Counted from the first letter of the stretch, positions 1 to 9,739 are shown. The stretch is 64,000 nt of DNA from Candidatus Rothia avicola (GCA_019115985.1 DXCN01000069.1:1-64000); one strand, 5' to 3'. Translations and numbers: made by a program. The notes: a model not told the origin generated them from the letters alone.

Positions 1-30
1 ACTTCCGGCTTGGGCCTGAATTCGCTATGT

Positions 31-182
31 GACTAGGTGTTTTGTCGCTTGGTGAGTTTCCCCTGTGCCGTGGCGACTCGTAATACTCTACGCAGGTTTG
101 CCAGAGCGCGCAACCCAAAAGTGCCACCATAGGAGCCTTTTTGCCTCAGAATCTCCACCCACAACAGATAAAACACCTAGTC
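31..182. repeat. 13-bp inverted repeat bracketing non-coding DNA
   Basis: GACTAGGTGTTTT at 31-43 is repeated exactly in inverted orientation at 170-182, with 126 bases between the arms. No gene can be supported between them. The arms could close a long stem in an RNA or be two operator half-sites. The DNA just after the right arm (about 190-235) is strongly AT-rich. Function unknown. Confidence 0.6.
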
Positions 183-260
183 AAAGCTAAACTAAACACC
201 GTAAAAATATTTTTAAAGTTTTTTTGAAGGTCTTCAGAAGGCTTGATTTTAGGGATTATT

Positions 261-415
261 TGTGAGCCAGACCCTTATTCCGGCTCACATAAGTTTCTTA
301 TCTTTGTGCGGGGGGCAGGCTCACAGCGAAGCTGCTGGCACCGGGGCTGGCGTGAATCGCTTGTGAGCGTAGCGAACCAGCGAGAGGGTCGGCAGCGAGC
401 GAGAGCCTGCCCCCC
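261..415. other. Non-coding structured element (two nested hairpins)
   Basis: A first hairpin pairs TGTGAGCC at 261-268 with GGCTCACA at 282-289. A second, larger one pairs GGGGGGCAGGCTC at 310-322 with GAGCCTGCCCCCC at 403-415, enclosing about 80 bases rich in AGCG/CGAG words. A 61-codon frame runs across it, but its product looks random and it has no convincing ribosome binding site, so I do not call a gene. It could be a structured RNA, the end of an upstream transcript or a REP-like repeat unit. Confidence 0.5.
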
Positions 416-437
416 CTCCCAAGCCTAAGATAAACAA

Positions 438-469
438 AAGTGCTCCCCCACTATCGTGGGAGAGCACTT
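438..469 (-). terminator. Rho-independent terminator after rlmB
   Basis: AAGTGCTC at 438-445 and its complement at the other end form a stem of about 13 bp with one mismatch and a short loop. Read on the minus strand it is followed by a T-rich run. It lies 16 bases past the rlmB stop. Confidence 0.8.
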
Positions 470-484
470 CGTTCTTATGAAAGC

Positions 485-1465
485 TTAGGAAGCTCGGCGG
501 CGAGATACCTCGTAGAGGGAGATACCAACTGCCATAGAGGCGTTGAGTGATTCCATTGCTGAGCTAATGGGAATCGAAACGATCTGGTCGCAGTTCTCGG
601 TGACCAGTCGTGAGAGCCCCTTACCTTCTGAGCCAACAACGATCATGAGCGGTTCAGAGGCCAGTTCGAGGTTGGGCAGGTCTACGTCGCCGCCGCCGTC
701 TAGACCGACGACGAAGATGCCGGCGTCCTTGGCCTGCTGGATCACGCGGGTGAGGTTAGTTGCCTTGGCAACGGGGATGCGGGCAGCTGCACCGGATGAG
801 GTTTTCCAGGCTGAGGCGGTCATGGCTGCCGAGCGGCGCTCGGGGATGATGACGCCGTTGCCCGAGAAGGCTGAGACGGAGCGGATGATGGCGCCCAGGT
901 TGCGGGGGTCGGTGATGCCGTCCAGGGCAACAAAGAGAGGCGGAGTGTCCAGCTGCTTGTCGTACCAGCGGTCCATGGTGTCGAGGACCAGGTTGCCGGC
1001 GTCTGGGTACTTGTAGGGGGGAATCTGCAGAGCGACGCCCTGGTGGACGGCGTGGTCGGTCAGGCGGTCCAGCTCGTTACGGCCAATTTCGAGCATGGGC
1101 AGGCCCTGCTTGTTGGCTTCGGTCATGATGTTGCGGACGCGGTCATCGACCTCGATGCGGGACATGACGAAGAGGGTCTTGGCGGGAATCTCGGTCTGCA
1201 GGGCCTCAAGTACGGAGTTACGGCCGGTGACTAGCTCGTCAGAGGCCCGCTTGCCGCCCAGGCGGGGCTGGCGGGAGCGCAGGGTGTTCGTTGCTTTGCG
1301 GTTTTCGGCGGCCTTCTTCATCTTGTAGGCCTTGTGGTAGACGCGGTCTTCTGCCTTGGGGGTGTTGCCGCGACCTTCGAGGGCCTTACGGCCGTGGCCA
1401 CCGGTGCCCTTGGTGGGGCCCTTCTTCTTATTGGTTGCGCCGGGGCGTGAGCCTGCCTTCGCCAT
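485..1465 (-). CDS. rlmB: 23S rRNA (guanosine 2'-O)-methyltransferase, RlmB/SpoU family
   Basis: This 326-residue SpoU-family methyltransferase is predicted to methylate a ribose 2'-OH in 23S rRNA (G2251 in E. coli numbering) using S-adenosylmethionine. The first ~70 residues are a basic, low-complexity tail (KKKGPTKG and similar), common in actinobacterial members. The substrate-binding domain starts at LVTGRNSVLEAL. The knotted SPOUT domain shows all three family motifs: DGITDPRNLGAIIRS, VVGSEGKGLS and SLNASMAVGISLYE. It lies 105 bases downstream of cysS on the same strand, the usual actinobacterial order, so co-transcription is likely. The close paralogue TrmH is less likely because of the N-terminal domain. 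Confidence 0.93.
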   Translation of the reverse strand: MAKAGSRPGATNKKKGPTKGTGGHGRKALEGRGNTPKAEDRVYHKAYKMKKAAENRKATNTLRSRQPRLGGKRASDELVTGRNSVLEALQTEIPAKTLFVMSRIEVDDRVRNIMTEANKQGLPMLEIGRNELDRLTDHAVHQGVALQIPPYKYPDAGNLVLDTMDRWYDKQLDTPPLFVALDGITDPRNLGAIIRSVSAFSGNGVIIPERRSAAMTASAWKTSSGAAARIPVAKATNLTRVIQQAKDAGIFVVGLDGGGDVDLPNLELASEPLMIVVGSEGKGLSRLVTENCDQIVSIPISSAMESLNASMAVGISLYEVSRRRAS

Positions 1466-1570
1466 GGGTTGTGTCCTTTGTTTGATGTCTATGAATTGTT
1501 TTCTAGCTTACCGACCCCCTGCCCCCTGTGGGGCGAGAGATGAAGCACGGTAGCGGGAGGGCTATGAGGC

Positions 1571-2995
1571 CTAGAGGGACCAGGTCGAGCCGGTTGCGCC
1601 GTCCTTGACGGTGATACCGGCCGCTGCCAGGGCGTCACGAATCTGGTCGGCGCGGGCCCAGTCCTTAGCCTCGCGGGCTTCGGCGCGCTGGGTGAGCATG
1701 GTCTGAATCAGGGAGTCAAGCGCTGCGTGTTCACCGAGCTCGTTGGTGGCAGCCCCTGCCTGACTGAAGGACATAAGCTCTACCAGCCCCAGGACCTTGG
1801 CCATGGCGTAGACCTGCTCGGCGGCGCCTTGGGCAGACTCACCGGCAGCGAGCGCTGCGTTACCGGCGCGGACGCCCGCGTGCAGGGCTGCAAGGGCCTT
1901 GGGGATGTTGAGGTCGTCGTCCATAGCCTCGGCGAAGGCCTCGGGTACCGCAGCGTCTTCACGGTGATAGTCGCGGGTTGCAGCAAGGAAGGCTTCGATA
2001 CGTTCGACCGCTACACGGGCCTCCTCAAGTGAGGTGGGGTGGTAGTCGAGCACGGAGCGGTAGTGGGCCTGGCCCAGGTAGTAGCGGACGACCAGGGGGC
2101 GGGCGGCTTCGAGCATCTGGGCGGGGGTGATGATGTTGCCAATGGACTTGGACATCTTCTCGCCCTCGTAGTTGACCAGGCCGTTGTGCATCCAGAAGTT
2201 GGCGAAGCCGTAGCCTGCTGCCTGGGACTGGGCCATCTCATTTTCGTGGTGGGGGAAGCGCAGATCGAGGCCGCCACCGTGAATATCGAAGGTCTCGCCC
2301 AGGTACTTGCCGGCCATGGCTGAGCATTCCAAGTGCCAGCCGGGGCGGCCTTTACCCCAGGGGGAATCCCAGGAGGCGGTGACGGGTTCGCCCTCCTTGT
2401 AGGCCTTCCACAGGGCAAAGTCGCGGGGGTCGCGCTTGCCGCGGGGGTCGGCATCCGGAGCATCCTGCATATCGTCAATCTTCTGGCGGGTCAGGGCACC
2501 GTAGTTCTCCCAGGAGCGCACGTCGAAGTAGACGTCGCCGCAGCCGTCGGTCGCCGGGTAGGCGTGACCACGGTCGATAAGGCGCTGGATGAGGGCGAAC
2601 ATCTCGGGAATGTGCCCGGTTGCGCGCGGCTCGTAGGTGGGAGGTGCGATGTTGAGGGAGGCGTAAGCGGCCCCAAAGACCCGCTCAAAGCGGTAGGCCA
2701 GGGCCCACCATTCCTCGGCCGGGTGCTCCCCGGCGTAACCTGGCTCGAAAGAGGCAGCCGAGTTCACCAGAATCTTGTCGTCGATGTCGGTGACGTTACG
2801 AACCGTGGTGACCTTGTAACCGCGGTAGGTCAGCCAGCGGGAGAGCTGGTCAAAGACCAGGCCCGAGCGCACGTGCCCGATGTGCGGAGCCCCCTGCACG
2901 GTGGCACCACAGTAGTAGATCCGGGCCTCGCCGGGGTGAACCGGGGTGAAGTCACGGACGCTTGCTGTTGCTGAATCATAAAAACGTAGAGTCAC
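1571..2995 (-). CDS. cysS: Cysteinyl-tRNA synthetase
   Basis: A class I aminoacyl-tRNA synthetase of 474 residues that charges tRNA-Cys. The zinc-site cysteine C29 is followed by the HIGH motif at residues 38-41 (GAPHIGH), and the KMSKS loop reads [10 protein letters not shown] near residue 280. The zinc-site segment WHLECSAM and the downstream HHENE stretch are typical of CysRS. The mycothiol ligase MshC is a close relative, but the full-length C-terminal anticodon-binding region and the neighbouring rlmB favour CysS. The start is GTG at 2995; the ribosome binding site before it is weak. The 200 bases upstream are shared with the divergent membrane transferase gene. Confidence 0.95.
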   Translation of the reverse strand: MTLRFYDSATASVRDFTPVHPGEARIYYCGATVQGAPHIGHVRSGLVFDQLSRWLTYRGYKVTTVRNVTDIDDKILVNSAASFEPGYAGEHPAEEWWALAYRFERVFGAAYASLNIAPPTYEPRATGHIPEMFALIQRLIDRGHAYPATDGCGDVYFDVRSWENYGALTRQKIDDMQDAPDADPRGKRDPRDFALWKAYKEGEPVTASWDSPWGKGRPGWHLECSAMAGKYLGETFDIHGGGLDLRFPHHENEMAQSQAAGYGFANFWMHNGLVNYEGEKMSKSIGNIITPAQMLEAARPLVVRYYLGQAHYRSVLDYHPTSLEEARVAVERIEAFLAATRDYHREDAAVPEAFAEAMDDDLNIPKALAALHAGVRAGNAALAAGESAQGAAEQVYAMAKVLGLVELMSFSQAGAATNELGEHAALDSLIQTMLTQRAEAREAKDWARADQIRDALAAAGITVKDGATGSTWSL

Positions 2996-3195
2996 GCCTA
3001 ACAGTTTACCGTGCGCTGTAGAACCGGTGCGAGGACGCTGGCTGCGTGGTTAATGAGCAGGGAGAAATGGCCGTCGCGCGGCAGTTCGTGAATCTGGGCG
3101 CCCAGGGGACAGCCTTATTCTAGCGCTGCTACGCCGGGGCTATACTGAGCGAGGATAACACCTCACTTTCTTGCATAACTGACCAGGATTCTGCT

Positions 3196-5739
3196 GTGCC
3201 CTCGACCTCTACCCCGGCCCCGGCCCTCACCGACTCTCAGCGCGCGTCCGCCCGGCGTCTGCGCTGGGCCCGTGAATACCTCACCACCTACATCACCGCT
3301 ACCCCCTTAACGGCTCTGCTGGCTTTGCTTGCCCTCGCAGGCCTGCTCACCCAGCTCCTGCTGGGGCGGGAGCGGGCAACGGCCCTGACCTTCCAGCCGG
3401 GTAACTTCACCACCACCTGGGAACCACTGACCGGCACCATCATTAACTACAAGCCGGTCAGTACCATCTTCTTCCTGATCATTCTTGTGCTGGTCGGGCC
3501 TCTGGTCGAGCGGGCCCTGGGCACCTGGCGGTTCGCCCTCACAGCGCTAGCGAGCTACCTGGTCCCTGCGGCAGCCCTCACCATCTTCTTCTCGGCAGCA
3601 GAGGGGCTCGTCCCCGGCTGGGCCCAGGCACTGACCACCCACTCGGTCTTTGGCCTGCCCCTTATGTTAACCGGTTCCCTGCTGGCAGCAAGCCGAACCT
3701 ACTCCACCATCTGGCGGCGCCGCGTCCGCCTGCTTGCCTGCACCCTGCTGCTGGGCCTCTTCCTTTTTGGCGGTTCCCTGCACGATATCGGGCTAGTACT
3801 GGCAGCGCTCACCGGCTGGGCCTGCGGAGTCTTCCTGATTCCGGCCTCCACCCGCGAGCACTCCCTGGTGGGAACCCGTCATGAGGCCCGCACCCTGGTA
3901 GCTCTCACCATCGCTGCAATTTCTCTGGGCATCTTCTTCGCCGCCCACGCCCCCGACCCCGTAGGCCCCCTAGCGGCAGCCCGCTACGATGTGGGAGCAG
4001 GCAGCCTTACCGATGCCGCCCTTGACTCGCTTTGCGCCAGCAACGCAGCCAGCGCCCTATGCGCCCACCAGGTCTACCTAGACCAGACCAGGGGCTTCTT
4101 AGCAGGCGCGCTCGCCTTCTTCCCCTTGATCCTCCAGCTGGTTCTAGCCCTGGGCCTGACGCGAGGGCGCCGTCTAGCTGCCTACGGCACCCTGGTGCTG
4201 CAGGGGGTCGTCCTGCTCTTTTCTGTGCTGCGTCTGGTGATCTATTCCGGTGTGCTGGGCCAGCGTCTTGCGCCTCTGGGCACAATCGCAGAGCTTGAGG
4301 ACGCCGGTGCCCGCCTGCTCGTGCCCGTGCTGGTACCGGCCGCCCTCATTGCCCTGGTCCTAGCCACCCTGCGCTACTTCCCGCTGGCCTCATCGGTCCG
4401 GGCTCTGCGGGCGTCCGCGCGGACCGTGGGGTTGGTAGCCCTTGCCGGGCTGGTACTGGTCACGGTTGTAGCCGCGATCTTCCCACAGGGCTTTGCCCCT
4501 CAGCCCGCTCCCCTGCCCTTTGCCCTGGACTACCTGGTCAAGCTCCTACCCTCAGCCGCCTGGTACGTACTCCCTCCCTCCTATGCCGGGACCTTCTGGC
4601 TCACAACCTCTCTACACTGGCTGCTCCCCGCCCTGACCTGGCTCACCCTTATTATCTGCACCTACCGGGTGCTGGCCGCTCCTGCCGGGGATACCGCCCA
4701 GAACCGCGACCGCTACCTTGAGCTGGTCCGTACCCACGGGGCGGGCACCCTGGGTTGGATTGGCACCTGGGATAACCGCAACTACTGGATTTCTAGCAGC
4801 GGACAAGAGGGCTTTGCCTATATCGACCACGGGGGTATAGCCCTGACCGTGGGCGACCCGGCAGCGGCCCCCGAGCGGGTTAATCAGGCCGTACAGGAGT
4901 TCGCCCGTTTCTGCACCGACCGGGGCCTAGCACCGGCCCTCTACTCGGTGCACCCTCCCACCCAGCAAGCCGCCCAAACCCTGGGGTGGAGTTCCTGGCA
5001 GGTCGCTGAAGAAGCCATCATCGACCTGGCTGACCTCAAGTTCTCGGGCAAAAAATTCCAGTCCATCCGCACCGCCCTCAACCAGGCCGGCAAACAGGGT
5101 ATCACTACTAAGTGGACCACCTACAACGACCTGCTCCTGGCCGAATGGGCCCAGATCGTTGAGATTTCTGAAGGCTGGGTCTCAGAGAAATCCCTACCCG
5201 AGATGGGCTTTACGCTCGGAGGTCTCGAAGAGCTCAAAGACCCCGACACCCGCATCCTGCTCGCCCTTGATGAGAGCGGCTTCATTCACGGGGTAACCTC
5301 CTGGATGCCCGTGCACCGGCAGGGCCGCGTCATCGGGCTCACCCTGGACTTCATGCGCCGCCGCGACGCCGAGGGCGTCTTCGCGGCCTCCATGGAGTTC
5401 CTGATTGCCTCGGCAGCCCAGGACGCCAAGGACGAGGGACTCGAGATTCTCTCCCTCTCCGGCGCTCCCCTGGCCCACTCTGTTGCTCCGGCAGAACGCG
5501 GCAGCCTTGACCGGCTCTTGGACTACCTGGGTGAGCGTATGGAGCCCCTCTACGGCTTCCGCTCCCTGCTGACCTTCAAGGCCAAGTTCCGCCCGCGTTT
5601 TGAGCCCATGTATCTGGTCACCCCCGACTCCGGTGATTTACCAGCAATCGGCATTGCGGTCTCCCACGCCTATCTGCCCGAAATGAAGGCTAAAGACGTG
5701 CTGGGTATCGTGCAGGCCATAGGCTCCCCGGAGAAGTAA
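3196..5739 (+). CDS. MprF-like membrane aminoacyl transferase (rhomboid-like N-terminus, DUF2156 C-terminus)
   Basis: An 847-residue fusion. The N-terminal ~500 residues hold many hydrophobic segments and begin like a rhomboid-type bundle. The C-terminal ~300 residues match the DUF2156/GNAT-type catalytic domain of MprF-like enzymes, which move an amino acid from aminoacyl-tRNA to phosphatidylglycerol or diacylglycerol in the inner leaflet. The segment GFAYIDHGGIALTVGDPAAA and the later LSLSGAPLA are characteristic. Amino-acid specificity cannot be read from sequence. The start is GTG at 3196; a possible -10 (TATACT) sits at 3141-3146. The stop overlaps the next gene's start by one base, implying translational coupling to the esterase. 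Confidence 0.85.
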   Translation: MPSTSTPAPALTDSQRASARRLRWAREYLTTYITATPLTALLALLALAGLLTQLLLGRERATALTFQPGNFTTTWEPLTGTIINYKPVSTIFFLIILVLVGPLVERALGTWRFALTALASYLVPAAALTIFFSAAEGLVPGWAQALTTHSVFGLPLMLTGSLLAASRTYSTIWRRRVRLLACTLLLGLFLFGGSLHDIGLVLAALTGWACGVFLIPASTREHSLVGTRHEARTLVALTIAAISLGIFFAAHAPDPVGPLAAARYDVGAGSLTDAALDSLCASNAASALCAHQVYLDQTRGFLAGALAFFPLILQLVLALGLTRGRRLAAYGTLVLQGVVLLFSVLRLVIYSGVLGQRLAPLGTIAELEDAGARLLVPVLVPAALIALVLATLRYFPLASSVRALRASARTVGLVALAGLVLVTVVAAIFPQGFAPQPAPLPFALDYLVKLLPSAAWYVLPPSYAGTFWLTTSLHWLLPALTWLTLIICTYRVLAAPAGDTAQNRDRYLELVRTHGAGTLGWIGTWDNRNYWISSSGQEGFAYIDHGGIALTVGDPAAAPERVNQAVQEFARFCTDRGLAPALYSVHPPTQQAAQTLGWSSWQVAEEAIIDLADLKFSGKKFQSIRTALNQAGKQGITTKWTTYNDLLLAEWAQIVEISEGWVSEKSLPEMGFTLGGLEELKDPDTRILLALDESGFIHGVTSWMPVHRQGRVIGLTLDFMRRRDAEGVFAASMEFLIASAAQDAKDEGLEILSLSGAPLAHSVAPAERGSLDRLLDYLGERMEPLYGFRSLLTFKAKFRPRFEPMYLVTPDSGDLPAIGIAVSHAYLPEMKAKDVLGIVQAIGSPEK

Positions 5740-7079
5740 TGTTCGCCGACTTTGCCCGCTCCATTGACCTGCGCGCCGACTTTTGGGGGCCGCTAACGAT
5801 TGGGCTTGCGGCGATGCTGGCGCTAGTACTGTTGGTGCGGGCTAGGGGCCCTGTGCGCTGGCGTACCCAACTACTGATGGTGCTGGTGGTTGCAGCTCTC
5901 ATCGCGCTCACTGCCTACTTCACCAACAACGTGTGGCACCCTGTCGCTGAGGGCATTGATGCGCCCACCTGGTTCTGGTCGGGCTACGCCCTGTGGGTGG
6001 CTATCTACGCAGTAATTCTCACTGCGGCAGGTTGGGCAGGGCGCGGACGGCTACGCCGGGCTCTTTCGGTCACGGCAGCTACCCTCACGGTAGTTCTGGG
6101 GCTTATTCTTACCGGGCTGGGGCTCAACGCCTACTACGGGGGCTACCCCACTCTGGCGTCCGCCCTGGGAATTACCGTACCCACCAGCAGCCTAGCCCAG
6201 GCAGATGCCTCTACCCCCGTCACCGCCTACGATACCGGCGGGCAAACCCTAGCAAGCACGTGGAAGGCCCCCGCCGATCTGGCGAGCGCGGGAACCGTCA
6301 TCCGCGAAAATATACCGGCCAATGATCCTGCCTTTACACCGCGGGACGCCTATATCTACCTGCCCCCGGCCTACTTCAGTACCCCGCGTCCTCTGCTGCC
6401 CGTCGTCGTCCTCATGGCCGGGCAGCCCGGTGCTCCTGCTGACTGGTTCAACCTCGGCGGGGTGCAGAGCATACTCAACTCCTACGCCGCGGACCACGCC
6501 GGGTTAGCCCCCGTTGTAGTGGTGATCGACCAGCTCGGTGACGACTGGAATAACCCGCTTTGCAGCGATACCGCCCACGGGCAGGTAGCCACCTACCTGC
6601 AAGAGACTGTACCCACCTGGATTACCAGCAACCTACAGGTCGATACCGACCATTCTCACTGGACTATCGCCGGGCTCTCAAACGGCGGCACCTGCGCCTT
6701 CCAGACCGCCCTGCGGGCCCCCGATATCTACCCCACCTTCCTGGATATGTCGGGCGAAGCCAACCCCTCCCTCGGCAGTGAAGAACTCACCATCAGCCAG
6801 GGCTTTGGCGGCGACCCAGCAGCCTACCGGGCTAACGACCCGGCCAGTATGCTGGCCCAAGGCACCTACACGAAACCCGGCCCCACCGGGATTTTCTCCA
6901 TAGGGACGGATGACGACCCCTCCTACCGTTCGGGGCTAGAAGGCCTCTACACCGCGGCTCAACAGGCCGGGCTCGACGTGCAGTGGAAAACCTACCAGGG
7001 TAAACACGAGTGGAAGGTCTGGGAAGCGGCTTTCGCCGACGCCCTGCCCTGGCTGGGGCAGCGCACCGGTCTCCAGTAG
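5739..7079 (+). CDS. Membrane-anchored alpha/beta-hydrolase esterase
   Basis: A protein of 446 residues. About four hydrophobic segments lie in residues 15-130, followed by an outward-facing esterase-D-like alpha/beta-hydrolase domain. The nucleophile elbow is GLSNGG with Ser314, and the late histidine is in GKHEWKVW near residue 423. Its ATG overlaps the stop of the MprF-like gene, so the two are almost certainly one operon. In other actinobacteria an aminoacyl-lipid synthase is paired with an esterase that removes the amino acid. By that precedent and the coupling, I infer an aminoacyl-lipid hydrolase, but a generic acyl esterase is possible. The C-terminus is complete. Confidence 0.82.
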   Translation: MFADFARSIDLRADFWGPLTIGLAAMLALVLLVRARGPVRWRTQLLMVLVVAALIALTAYFTNNVWHPVAEGIDAPTWFWSGYALWVAIYAVILTAAGWAGRGRLRRALSVTAATLTVVLGLILTGLGLNAYYGGYPTLASALGITVPTSSLAQADASTPVTAYDTGGQTLASTWKAPADLASAGTVIRENIPANDPAFTPRDAYIYLPPAYFSTPRPLLPVVVLMAGQPGAPADWFNLGGVQSILNSYAADHAGLAPVVVVIDQLGDDWNNPLCSDTAHGQVATYLQETVPTWITSNLQVDTDHSHWTIAGLSNGGTCAFQTALRAPDIYPTFLDMSGEANPSLGSEELTISQGFGGDPAAYRANDPASMLAQGTYTKPGPTGIFSIGTDDDPSYRSGLEGLYTAAQQAGLDVQWKTYQGKHEWKVWEAAFADALPWLGQRTGLQ

Positions 7080-7091
7080 CCCCTATACCAT

Positions 7092-7568
7092 CTAGCTCCG
7101 CGGGTAAACCAGAGCCACAGCGGTAGCCGCCACGCCCTCACCCCGGCCGGTCAGACCCAGCCCGTCGGTGGTCGTAGCGGTGACCGTCACCGGGGCCCCG
7201 GCAGCCTCAGACAGAACGCGGTTAGCTTCGTCCCGGCGCGGGGAAAACTTGGGTTTATTGCCGATCAGCTGCACCGCAATGTTGCCAATCTCGAACCCGG
7301 CAGCGCGCACAATCGCAGCGGCCTCAGAGAGAATCCGCACGCCAGAGGCCCCAGCCATATCGGGCCGATCGACCCCAAAGTTCGAACCCAAATCGCCCCT
7401 ACCGCTGGCCGAGAAAAGGGCGTCAGCAGCCGCGTGAGCCACCACGTCGCCGTCCGAGTGGCCTGAGAGCCCGCGCTGGCCCGGCCAGCGCAAACCTGCC
7501 ACCCACAGTTCGGTGCCTTCTTCACCAAAGGCGTGCACATCAGTACCGGTACCGATACGGGGAATCAT
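7092..7568 (-). CDS. ispF: 2-C-methyl-D-erythritol 2,4-cyclodiphosphate synthase
   Basis: The fifth enzyme of the non-mevalonate (MEP) isoprenoid pathway, 158 residues, the normal family size. It cyclises CDP-ME 2-phosphate with release of CMP. The metal ligands are visible as D10 and H12 in GTDVHAF and H45 after HSDGDVVAH. The nucleotide-binding C-terminal part [16 protein letters not shown] is present. Its start overlaps the ispD stop by four bases (ATGA), and the two act in one pathway. It converges with the esterase gene, whose stop is 12 bases away. Confidence 0.97.
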   Translation of the reverse strand: MIPRIGTGTDVHAFGEEGTELWVAGLRWPGQRGLSGHSDGDVVAHAAADALFSASGRGDLGSNFGVDRPDMAGASGVRILSEAAAIVRAAGFEIGNIAVQLIGNKPKFSPRRDEANRVLSEAAGAPVTVTATTTDGLGLTGRGEGVAATAVALVYPRS

Positions 7569-8341
7569 GATTCTCTCTTTTCGTCGTAGAGGGCCGTAGC
7601 TAGGGTCAGGTCAAGAGGGGTCGTAATCTTGAAGGCTTCGGCAGCCCCCTCGACGGTCGCAACTGTTAGCCCCAGTGTCTCAGCCAACATAGCGTCATCG
7701 GTGATTCTTTCGGCAACCTCGGGAGCCAGGGAGGCAACATCGCGGTGGGCCTGCACAAGGGTAGCCAGGTCAAAGCCTTGAGGGGTCTGCACAGCCCGCA
7801 GCTGCGCCCGGGGCGGGGTTCCGCTCACGTACCCGGCAGCGTCCACCGTCTTAATGGTATCGACCACGGGCAGCGCCGGAATCACAGCTTTCTCCCCCGA
7901 CTCAAGGGCGGCCGCCACCCGGTGGTAGACGCTAGCGGGGGTGAAGCAACGGGCAGCATCGTGCACCAGGACGCCGGTGGGCAGCTGCTCTGGGGCACCC
8001 GGCAGGGGGGCGGCGTCCGCAAGCGCGGACAGGGCGGCCGTCACCGACTCGGCGCGCGTTGCGCCGCCGGGCACCGCCAGGGCACCGTAGCGGGCACAGA
8101 CCTGCCGCAGCGCAACGTCCTGCGGGGGCACCGTCACCACCAGCCGTGCCGCCACGCCCGACTCCCGGGCACCGGCCAAGGCCCATTCCAGCAGGGTGCG
8201 CCCGGCAACCTGCACCGCCGCCTTCGGCCTACCTGCGCCCAGGCGCGACCCAGAACCGGCCGCCACAATAACGACAGCGAGCACCGAACCAGCAGATGTG
8301 GTTGCGGTGCTCGCTGTATTAGAAAAATCTAGAGTGCTCAC
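7565..8341 (-). CDS. ispD: 2-C-methyl-D-erythritol 4-phosphate cytidylyltransferase
   Basis: A 258-residue nucleotidyltransferase making CDP-methylerythritol from CTP and MEP. The glycine-rich CTP loop [15 protein letters not shown] with the following RPKA lysine is at about residues 22-41. [11 protein letters not shown] and the late TDDAMLAE are family signatures. The first ~20 residues are a Thr/Ser/Ala-rich extension, so the true start could be a little downstream of the GTG at 8341. It lies just downstream of carD on the same strand, an order kept in many actinobacteria, and is coupled to ispF. Confidence 0.95.
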   Translation of the reverse strand: MSTLDFSNTASTATTSAGSVLAVVIVAAGSGSRLGAGRPKAAVQVAGRTLLEWALAGARESGVAARLVVTVPPQDVALRQVCARYGALAVPGGATRAESVTAALSALADAAPLPGAPEQLPTGVLVHDAARCFTPASVYHRVAAALESGEKAVIPALPVVDTIKTVDAAGYVSGTPPRAQLRAVQTPQGFDLATLVQAHRDVASLAPEVAERITDDAMLAETLGLTVATVEGAAEAFKITTPLDLTLATALYDEKRES

Positions 8342-8364
8342 AGCTAGTGAGCATACCCGAAAGT

Positions 8365-8850
8365 TTAGACGCCCTCGAGAATCTTATCGAGTTCAACCTC
8401 GGCAGCTTCTTCGTCGATGTCCTTAGCCAGGGCAACCTCAGACGACAGAATCTGACGGGCCTTGGCCAGCATGCGCTTCTCACCGGCAGACAGACCGCGG
8501 TCGTTCTCGCGGCGCCATAGGTCGCGAACAACCTCGGCAACCTTCAGCACATCGCCAGATGCCAGCTTCTCAACGTTAGCCTTGTAGCGGCGGGACCAGT
8601 TTGCTGCTTCTTCGGTATCGGTAGCCTGAAGTACGTCAATGACTTCCTGCAGACCGCGCTCGTCAACGACATCGCGCACGCCCACCATATCGACGTTCTC
8701 AGCGGGAACCTCAATGACCAGGTCACCGTTAGCGACCTTGAGTTTCAGGTACATCTTCTCTTCGCCACGGATCTTGCGCATCTTGATTTCTTCAATCGTT
8801 GCGGCACCGTGGTGAGGGTACACGACTGTTTCGCCAACCTCAAAAACCAT
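8365..8850 (-). CDS. carD: CarD-family RNA polymerase-binding transcription regulator
   Basis: A 161-residue CarD. The N-terminal RNA-polymerase-interaction domain opens [19 protein letters not shown] and binds the beta subunit. The helical C-terminal half (residues ~80-155) carries the conserved tryptophan region ([17 protein letters not shown]) that contacts DNA at the upstream edge of the -10 element. The protein stabilises open complexes, especially at rRNA promoters, and is usually essential in actinobacteria. It is first in the carD-ispD-ispF cluster and has its own promoter (see 8877-8882). Confidence 0.97.
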   Translation of the reverse strand: MVFEVGETVVYPHHGAATIEEIKMRKIRGEEKMYLKLKVANGDLVIEVPAENVDMVGVRDVVDERGLQEVIDVLQATDTEEAANWSRRYKANVEKLASGDVLKVAEVVRDLWRRENDRGLSAGEKRMLAKARQILSSEVALAKDIDEEAAEVELDKILEGV

Positions 8851-8876
8851 ATGGATAAACCCCTTTCAGCCTACCT

Positions 8877-8882
8877 ATTCTA
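8877..8882 (-). promoter_or_regulatory. Extended -10 element of carD
   Basis: On the minus strand TAGAAT is preceded by TGG, giving a TGn-TAGAAT extended -10 about 25 bases before the carD start. No good -35 hexamer is visible at 17 bases, which is typical for extended -10 promoters. Confidence 0.5.
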
Positions 8883-9107
8883 CCATGCAACGAAAGACAG
8901 CACCCTTAAAGTCTCACAATAGGCCCGGTGCTCTCAGCGAACCTGTGCGCTTCTTTTACGCCCTTTTGCCTCGTTGATACAGACGTATCGTCGTTAAACC
9001 AGATAGAATGTGACCTGAACAGACCAAAAATTCCGTACCTCGGCGCGGAGCACACACACTTTCTCTGCCGCTCGGCAGACTACGACCCTATACAAGGAGC
9101 TAGAGCT

Positions 9108-9653
9108 GTGAAGAACACCGCTTCTTTGACCGTCAAGCGCGCCAGCGCCCTCGTTGCCATCGCTGGTGCCCTACTGGCTACCACCGGTTGCACCTACACC
9201 AACCAGCCCGCCACCACCATCGTCTACTCCGCCTCCGACGGCCAGATGGCTAACCTGCTAGGCGAGAACAACCAGCAGGACATCCAGCTCCGCAACATCA
9301 TGGTCATCGCAGCCGATGAGGCCTCACAGGGCCGCGTACTGGGTACCATTCTGAACCAGACTGAGGAAGACGCCACCGTTACCCTGGCCTTCCCCACCAA
9401 AACTCTCACCGTTGAGGTTCCCGCTGGCCAGGAAGTCCGTCTGGAAAACGACGAGAACGAACTTCTCTTGGCTGAGGCCGGCGCTAACCCCGGTCTGCTA
9501 CTGAAGGACGTCGAGGTCTCCTCCAACGTCACCTCCAGCACCGCTACCTTCAACGTTCCGGTTCTTGACGGCACCCTGGAAGAGTACGCCCCCTACCTGC
9601 CCACCGCAGCGGCTACTCCCAGCGCTACCGAAACCGCTAGCAGCAACGGCTAA
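9108..9653 (+). CDS. Small lipoprotein, unknown function
   Basis: An 181-residue protein. I chose GTG 9108 because AAGGAG lies at 9094-9099 with an 8-base gap and the product then begins with a proper signal peptide: VKN..., a basic turn at VKR, a hydrophobic stretch, and TTGC as a slightly atypical lipobox. The mature part is soluble and beta-rich by appearance, with a Thr/Ala/Ser tail. It looks like the small exported copper-chaperone-like or DUF461-type lipoproteins of actinobacteria, but I see no Met/His metal motif, so function stays open. A -10-like TAGAAT sits at 9004-9009. Confidence 0.85.
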   Translation: MKNTASLTVKRASALVAIAGALLATTGCTYTNQPATTIVYSASDGQMANLLGENNQQDIQLRNIMVIAADEASQGRVLGTILNQTEEDATVTLAFPTKTLTVEVPAGQEVRLENDENELLLAEAGANPGLLLKDVEVSSNVTSSTATFNVPVLDGTLEEYAPYLPTAAATPSATETASSNG

Positions 9654-9666
9654 AACCCTTTCGCTT

Positions 9667-9720
9667 TAAAGCAGTGGGGCGGCCCCTTCAGGTAACTGAA
9701 GGGGCCGCCCCACTGCTTTA
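9667..9720. terminator. Bidirectional terminator, perfect 25-bp stem
   Basis: Arms at 9667-9691 and 9696-9720 pair without mismatch around a GTAA loop. The stem is flanked by TAAA/TTTA ends. It sits between convergent genes (the lipoprotein and regX3) and can serve both. Confidence 0.9.
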
Positions 9721-9739
9721 CCCGGCCTAGGGCGCCGGT

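Noticed and set aside
243..428. 61-codon frame at the left end
   Set aside because: Runs over two hairpins, has no good ribosome binding site and a random-looking product.
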